Positions 15,922 to 19,421 of a stretch of DNA of 19,421 bases are shown piece after piece. Numbering within the stretch: the first letter of the stretch is position 1; every line of letters begins with the position of its first letter. The notes beneath the pieces are model-generated. The model ran no database searches and was not told where the DNA came from. It was given only the letters and a program-made list of their open reading frames with translations. Made by a program: the position numbers and the translations under genes. The stretch lies in the NCBI RefSeq assembly GCF_002311515.1, contig NZ_DCAO01000073.1:8609-28029 (forward strand). The letters run 5' to 3'. Source of the DNA: Thalassospira sp. UBA1131 (lineage in GTDB: Bacteria; Pseudomonadota; Alphaproteobacteria; Rhodospirillales; Thalassospiraceae).

Positions 15922-16944
15922 GTGACCACAGCGGAAAAACAGATTTCCCGTCATTGGGATTTTGCGGATGCGACCCTTAAAGCGTTGCGCGAGCGTGGCC
16001 TGCGCCCGACACCCGAACTGTATCATGTTTGGTTTGTCTATTATGCCGAGGAAAACCCCGAAATCCTGCGCGTCATCGATGCAGTGCAGGCCAGCGGGGA
16101 ACCCTTGGCGGAGGATACGCTTCTTCAGTTGTATTACCGCTATATCTTTGACCGTCAGGCCGCAGACTTCCTGCAGCGCGGGATGGAAGACTTTTCCGAG
16201 CTTGTTGAAAGCAGCGATGAATGTCTGACAACCGCGCGAAGCGGTTTTCAGGATTATGGTGCGCTGCTGACGCGATCTCTTGATACGCTCAAGGATCATC
16301 AGCATGTCAGCCCGGTTCTAAGCGAGATCATTGAGAAGACCGACGAGATGCAACACACGGTCGAAGGCCTGCATCAGCGCCTTGATCAGTATCTTGGCAA
16401 GGTCGAACGGTTGCAACGCGAACTCGAAGAAACCCGCGAACGATCCTATACCGACGGCCTGACGCGTGTTTCCAACCGGATGTATTTTGAAGAACAGCTC
16501 AACCTGCTTGTTGCAGAGCACGACTCGTCAAAACATCCCGAGCCATTCTGTGTGATGATTGTCGACCTTGACCAGTTCAAGGCGATCAATGACCGCTTTG
16601 GTCACCGTATCGGCGATGAAATCCTTGTCCTGATTGCGTCCATGTTGAAGGCCAATATCAAGGGGCGCGATGTTGTCGCGCGCTATGGTGGTGACGAGTT
16701 TGCCATCCTGCTGCCGCAGACGCCGCTGGTCGATGCCATGTCACTGGCAGACGATATGAGCAAACGCATTGCCGAACGTGAAATCAAGGCAAAGCAATCG
16801 GGTGTCTCGTTTGGTCAGATGACCATATCGATTGGTGTTGCGGAATATGTTTCCAAGGAAGGCGGAGCAAAACTGATCGACCGGGCCGACGGCGCGCTTT
16901 ACCGGGCCAAAAAAGAAGGCCGTAACCGCAATTTCGCGGCGTAA
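15922..16944 (+). CDS. GGDEF-domain diguanylate cyclase, cytoplasmic
   Basis: A 340-residue protein with no membrane segment or signal peptide. Residues 1-145 or so are helical and not recognised as a named sensor domain (HWDFADATLKALRERGLRPTP at the start). A coiled-coil linker (about 135-170, EGLHQRLDQYLGKVERLQREL) leads into a GGDEF domain starting at DGLTRVSNR. The catalytic site is intact: D215/D217 in VDLDQF, N in KAINDRFGH, and GGDEF at residues 256-260. It should therefore make cyclic di-GMP from two GTP. The inhibitory site, normally RxxD five residues before GGDEF, reads KGRD (247-250), so product inhibition may be weak. The GTG start has GGAG at 15910-15913, eight bases upstream. 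Its target is unknown; a link to the adhesin is possible but not shown by sequence. Confidence 0.9.
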   Translation: MTTAEKQISRHWDFADATLKALRERGLRPTPELYHVWFVYYAEENPEILRVIDAVQASGEPLAEDTLLQLYYRYIFDRQAADFLQRGMEDFSELVESSDECLTTARSGFQDYGALLTRSLDTLKDHQHVSPVLSEIIEKTDEMQHTVEGLHQRLDQYLGKVERLQRELEETRERSYTDGLTRVSNRMYFEEQLNLLVAEHDSSKHPEPFCVMIVDLDQFKAINDRFGHRIGDEILVLIASMLKANIKGRDVVARYGGDEFAILLPQTPLVDAMSLADDMSKRIAEREIKAKQSGVSFGQMTISIGVAEYVSKEGGAKLIDRADGALYRAKKEGRNRNFAA

Positions 16945-17057
16945 GCAGCCTTTTCCAACCTTTGATATCAGTGACCGACGATGATTTGCGCGCCCGATGC
17001 ATGCGTGCCATGAGGCCGCGGACTTGCATTGAAGCGTTCAAAAGCGTATGTAACCAG

Positions 17058-17089
17058 CGCCCGGCAAGGATCAATGTCCTTGCCGGGCG
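17058..17089. repeat. perfect 13 bp stem-loop in the GGDEF-mtaB gap
   Basis: CGCCCGGCAAGGA (17058-17070) and its exact complement (17077-17089) flank a six-base loop, TCAATG. The stem is GC-rich and very stable. No T tract follows directly; the nearest is CTTTTT at 17108-17113. It could be a terminator of the GGDEF transcript with an imperfect tail, or a structure in the mtaB leader. The rest of this 226 bp gap holds no gene that I accept. Confidence 0.6.
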
Positions 17090-17170
17090 TTCCGCACTTG
17101 CAGCATCCTTTTTGACTTGCGCTGGCGGAATAATTCCCAAAACCGAACTTTGGATCGCAGAAGTCCGAGC

Positions 17171-18418
17171 ATGAAAGAGCCGCGCGTCGTCACATTTGGT
17201 TGTCGTCTTAACACCTATGAATCCGAGGTGATGCGCGACCATGCCAAAAATGCCGGACTTGATGATGCCATCATCATCAATACCTGTGCCGTCACGACCG
17301 AGGCGGAACGTCAGGCACGTCAAAGCATCCGCCGTCTGCGCCGCGAAAACCCGGACGCCAAGATTTTCGTTACCGGCTGTGCTGTTCAGGTCAATCCCGA
17401 CAAGTTCGCCAATATGGGCGAGATTGATCGCATCTTTGGCAACGACGCCAAGATGAAGGCCGAAACCTTCATGATGCCCGAACATGAACGCGTCGTGGTC
17501 AACGACATCATGTCGGTCGAAGAAACTGCAAGCCATCTTGTGTCGGGCTTTGAGGGGCGCGCGCGCGCCTTTGTGCAGGTCCAGAATGGCTGTGATCATC
17601 GCTGCACGTTCTGCATCATTCCCTATGGCCGCGGCAATTCACGCAGTGTGCCGATGGGGGAAATCGTTACCCAGGTCCGTGAACTGGTGGCCAACGGTTA
17701 TGGCGAAGTGGTTCTGACCGGGGTTGATATCACATCCTATGGCCACGATTTGCCGGGCAAGCCGACACTGGGGCAGATGTCGCGCCGGTTGCTGGCACAG
17801 GTGCCGGAACTGCCGCGTCTGCGCATTTCATCGATTGACCCGGTCGAGGTGGACGAAGACCTGTTTCGTCTGATCGAAACCGAACCACGCCTGATGCCGC
17901 ATATGCATATCAGTTTGCAGGCGGGGGACGACATGGTGCTTAAGCGCATGAAGCGCCGCCATCTGCGTCAGGACGTTGTCGATTTCTGTAAAAAGGTCCG
18001 CGATCTGCGCCCGGATGTGACGTTCGGTGCTGATATCATTGCCGGTTTCCCCACCGAAACCGATGAGATGGCGGAAAATACCCTGCGTCTGGTTGATGAA
18101 TGCGGCCTGATTTATCTGCATGTCTTCCCGTATTCCTCGCGCCCGGGAACGCCAGCGGCCAAGATGCCGCAAGTGCCCAAGGACCTGCGCAAGGAACGGG
18201 CAAGTGCCCTTCGCGAAGCGGGCGAGGTACAGCTGAACAAGTTCCTGCAATCACGCATCGGAATGACCGAGAATGTGTTGGTTGAAAAGGAAAATACCGG
18301 CCATACGGAGCATTTTGCTCCCGTTCTGCTGGATCGCGTGATAGAAGCGGGCACGATAGCAAAGGCCAAAGTCACCGGCCTTGAAGATGGAAAACTGATA
18401 GCGGAGCTTGCGGGATGA
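17171..18418 (+). CDS. mtaB: tRNA t6A37 C2-methylthiotransferase MtaB (radical SAM)
   Basis: A 415-residue methylthiotransferase that converts t6A37 to ms2t6A37 in ANN-decoding tRNAs. The N-terminal UPF0004 domain supplies three cluster cysteines (C11 in FGCRLNTYES, C39 in NTCAVTTEAE, C70 in VTGCAVQ). The radical SAM core has CDHRCTFC (C141, C145, C148), binding a second 4Fe-4S cluster and SAM, followed by conserved VVLTGVDI, SSIDPVEV, HISLQAGDD and DIIAGFPTE. A TRAM-like RNA-binding segment ends the protein. The GCRLN and CAVT patterns and overall length favour MtaB over MiaB or RimO. I chose ATG 17171 because conservation begins there; the frame continues upstream to 17117 without conserved sequence. 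The ribosome binding site is weak. It overlaps ftsY by 4 bp. Confidence 0.94.
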   Translation: MKEPRVVTFGCRLNTYESEVMRDHAKNAGLDDAIIINTCAVTTEAERQARQSIRRLRRENPDAKIFVTGCAVQVNPDKFANMGEIDRIFGNDAKMKAETFMMPEHERVVVNDIMSVEETASHLVSGFEGRARAFVQVQNGCDHRCTFCIIPYGRGNSRSVPMGEIVTQVRELVANGYGEVVLTGVDITSYGHDLPGKPTLGQMSRRLLAQVPELPRLRISSIDPVEVDEDLFRLIETEPRLMPHMHISLQAGDDMVLKRMKRRHLRQDVVDFCKKVRDLRPDVTFGADIIAGFPTETDEMAENTLRLVDECGLIYLHVFPYSSRPGTPAAKMPQVPKDLRKERASALREAGEVQLNKFLQSRIGMTENVLVEKENTGHTEHFAPVLLDRVIEAGTIAKAKVTGLEDGKLIAELAG

Positions 18419-19350
18419 GTGAAGAGGGGAAAAAAAGCTGGTTTAGCCGCCTGAAAGACGGGCTGAAACGGTCCTCCTCAAAACTGACCACCGGCATTTC
18501 CGATATCTTCACCAAGCGCCGTCTTGATGATGATGCGCTTGAAGAATTCGAAGACCTTCTGATCACATCCGACCTTGGCGTGACGACCGCCGCGAAACTG
18601 AGCGCGGAACTGTCCAAGACCCGGTTTGACAAGGAAGTCGATTCCGCCGAAATCCAGGAATTCATCGCCGAAGAAGTTGCCAAGATCCTTGAACCGGTCG
18701 CACAGCCGCTGGTAATTGATGCCAACAAGAAACCGCATGTGGTGCTGGTGGTTGGTGTGAACGGATCGGGTAAAACCACAACCATCGGCAAGCTTGCCAA
18801 GGCCTACAAGGATCAGGGCCTCAAGGTCATGATGGCCGCCGGCGATACGTTCCGTGCGGCTGCGGTCGAGCAGCTTAAAGTCTGGGGTGAACGCACCGAT
18901 TGCCCGGTGATTGCACGCGACACGGGGGCCGATGCCGCAGGCCTTGCCTTTGACGCGATCGAACAGGCGCAGCGCGAAGGTTATGACCTGTTGCTGATTG
19001 ATACGGCCGGTCGCCTGCAAAACAAGGCCCATCTGATGGACGAGCTTAAAAAGATCGTCCGCGTGATCAAAAAGCGCGATGAAACGGCACCGCATGACAC
19101 GCTTCTGGTGCTGGATGCCACCACGGGGCAGAACGCGCATTCACAGGTCGAAACCTTTGGTCAGGCAACCAATGTTTCAGGTCTTATCGTCACCAAGCTT
19201 GATGGCACGGCCAAGGGCGGCGTCGTTGTCGCGCTGGCCGAGAAGTTCGGCAAGCCGGTGCATGCGATTGGTGTGGGTGAGTCTGCCGAAGATCTGCGCC
19301 CGTTCGAGGCCAAATCCTTTGCCAGAAGTCTTGCCGGTCTGGAAGACTAA
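18415..19350 (+). CDS. ftsY: signal recognition particle receptor FtsY
   Basis: A 311-residue SRP GTPase that docks ribosome-SRP complexes at the membrane and hands them to SecYEG or YidC. A short N-terminal basic segment (KKSWFSRLKDGLKRSSSKLT) probably binds lipid. The acidic A domain of E. coli FtsY is essentially absent, as in many alphaproteobacteria. The NG domain follows: P-loop GVNGSGKTT at residues 114-122, DTFRAAAVEQL, DTAGRLQNK, TKLDGTAKGG and the closing GVGESAEDLRPF. It starts inside the mtaB stop (ATGA at 18415-18418), so the two genes are translationally coupled. Confidence 0.97.
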   Translation: MSEEGKKSWFSRLKDGLKRSSSKLTTGISDIFTKRRLDDDALEEFEDLLITSDLGVTTAAKLSAELSKTRFDKEVDSAEIQEFIAEEVAKILEPVAQPLVIDANKKPHVVLVVGVNGSGKTTTIGKLAKAYKDQGLKVMMAAGDTFRAAAVEQLKVWGERTDCPVIARDTGADAAGLAFDAIEQAQREGYDLLLIDTAGRLQNKAHLMDELKKIVRVIKKRDETAPHDTLLVLDATTGQNAHSQVETFGQATNVSGLIVTKLDGTAKGGVVVALAEKFGKPVHAIGVGESAEDLRPFEAKSFARSLAGLED

Positions 19351-19373
19351 CCAAAAGATACAAAATAAAGCCC

Positions 19374-19399
19374 AAAAAAAGACCGCCATTTGGCGGTCT
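19374..19399 (-). terminator. intrinsic terminator reading on the minus strand, possibly bidirectional
   Basis: AGACCGCC (19380-19387) and its exact complement (19392-19399) form an 8 bp stem with an ATTT loop. The stem is preceded on the + strand by a run of seven A (19374-19380), which is a T tract after the hairpin on the minus strand. This is a canonical intrinsic terminator for transcription arriving from the right. It also lies 29 bases after the ftsY stop and may help end that transcript, although the + strand side has no T tract. Confidence 0.75.
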
Positions 19400-19421
19400 C
19401 AGACTGCTGACAAAGTCCTCG

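Noticed and set aside
17112..17136. TTGACT and TAATTC upstream of mtaB as a promoter
   Set aside because: The spacing is only 13 bp, too short for a sigma-70 promoter.
17117..17170. Upstream extension of mtaB to 17117
   Set aside because: The added residues are not family-like, and the conserved N-terminus begins right after ATG 17171.
16962..17174. A 70-codon + strand frame in the GGDEF-mtaB gap
   Set aside because: No recognisable product, no ribosome binding site, it contains the 13 bp hairpin, and it runs into the mtaB start. Its only notable feature is the short argB-like segment reported as a finding.

Overview
This 19.4 kb window looks like a stretch of alphaproteobacterial chromosome. 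The order rpmH-rnpA-yidD-yidC-engB-argB followed by mtaB-ftsY, the moderately high GC content and the good ATGA-overlap operon structure all fit Rhodospirillales-type Alphaproteobacteria. A Thalassospira-like marine genus is my guess, from general resemblance only. All recognised genes lie on the + strand.

Region 1 (1-11251) is a type I secretion and giant RTX protein locus. It holds the 3' end of an ABC exporter ATPase, a complete HlyD-type periplasmic adaptor overlapping it by 4 bp, and a 9.5 kb gene for a 3169-residue protein. That protein has an acidic N-terminal region of 221 residues ending in a hexapeptide micro-repeat. It continues with 23 tandem Ig/cadherin-like modules (22 of exactly 108 residues and a first one of 112), about 40 calcium-binding RTX nonapeptides, and a C-terminal export region. 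The exporter and adaptor are the obvious route for secreting it; the outer-membrane TolC-like partner is not in the window.

Region 2 (11252-15771) is a housekeeping block: a terminator, then a near-consensus promoter driving rpmH (L34), rnpA (RNase P protein), yidD and yidC (membrane protein insertion), engB/yihA (ribosome-biogenesis GTPase) and argB (N-acetylglutamate kinase). The yidC-engB gap holds several perfect hairpins, one of which pairs with the engB ribosome binding site.

Region 3 (15772-16944) holds one GGDEF diguanylate cyclase with an unrecognised helical N-terminal region and a non-canonical inhibitory site.

Region 4 (16945-19421) holds a 226 bp gap with a 13 bp perfect hairpin, then overlapping mtaB (tRNA methylthiotransferase) and ftsY (signal recognition particle receptor). 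It ends in a terminator whose T tract faces the minus strand, implying a convergent gene just outside the window.

The most unusual signals are in the giant protein. A stretch of the RTX domain has a strict four-nonapeptide superperiod in which position 6 reads N-D-D-N and every fourth unit carries a basic or amide residue at position 5. The 108-residue array is a mosaic with gene-conversion-like tracts.
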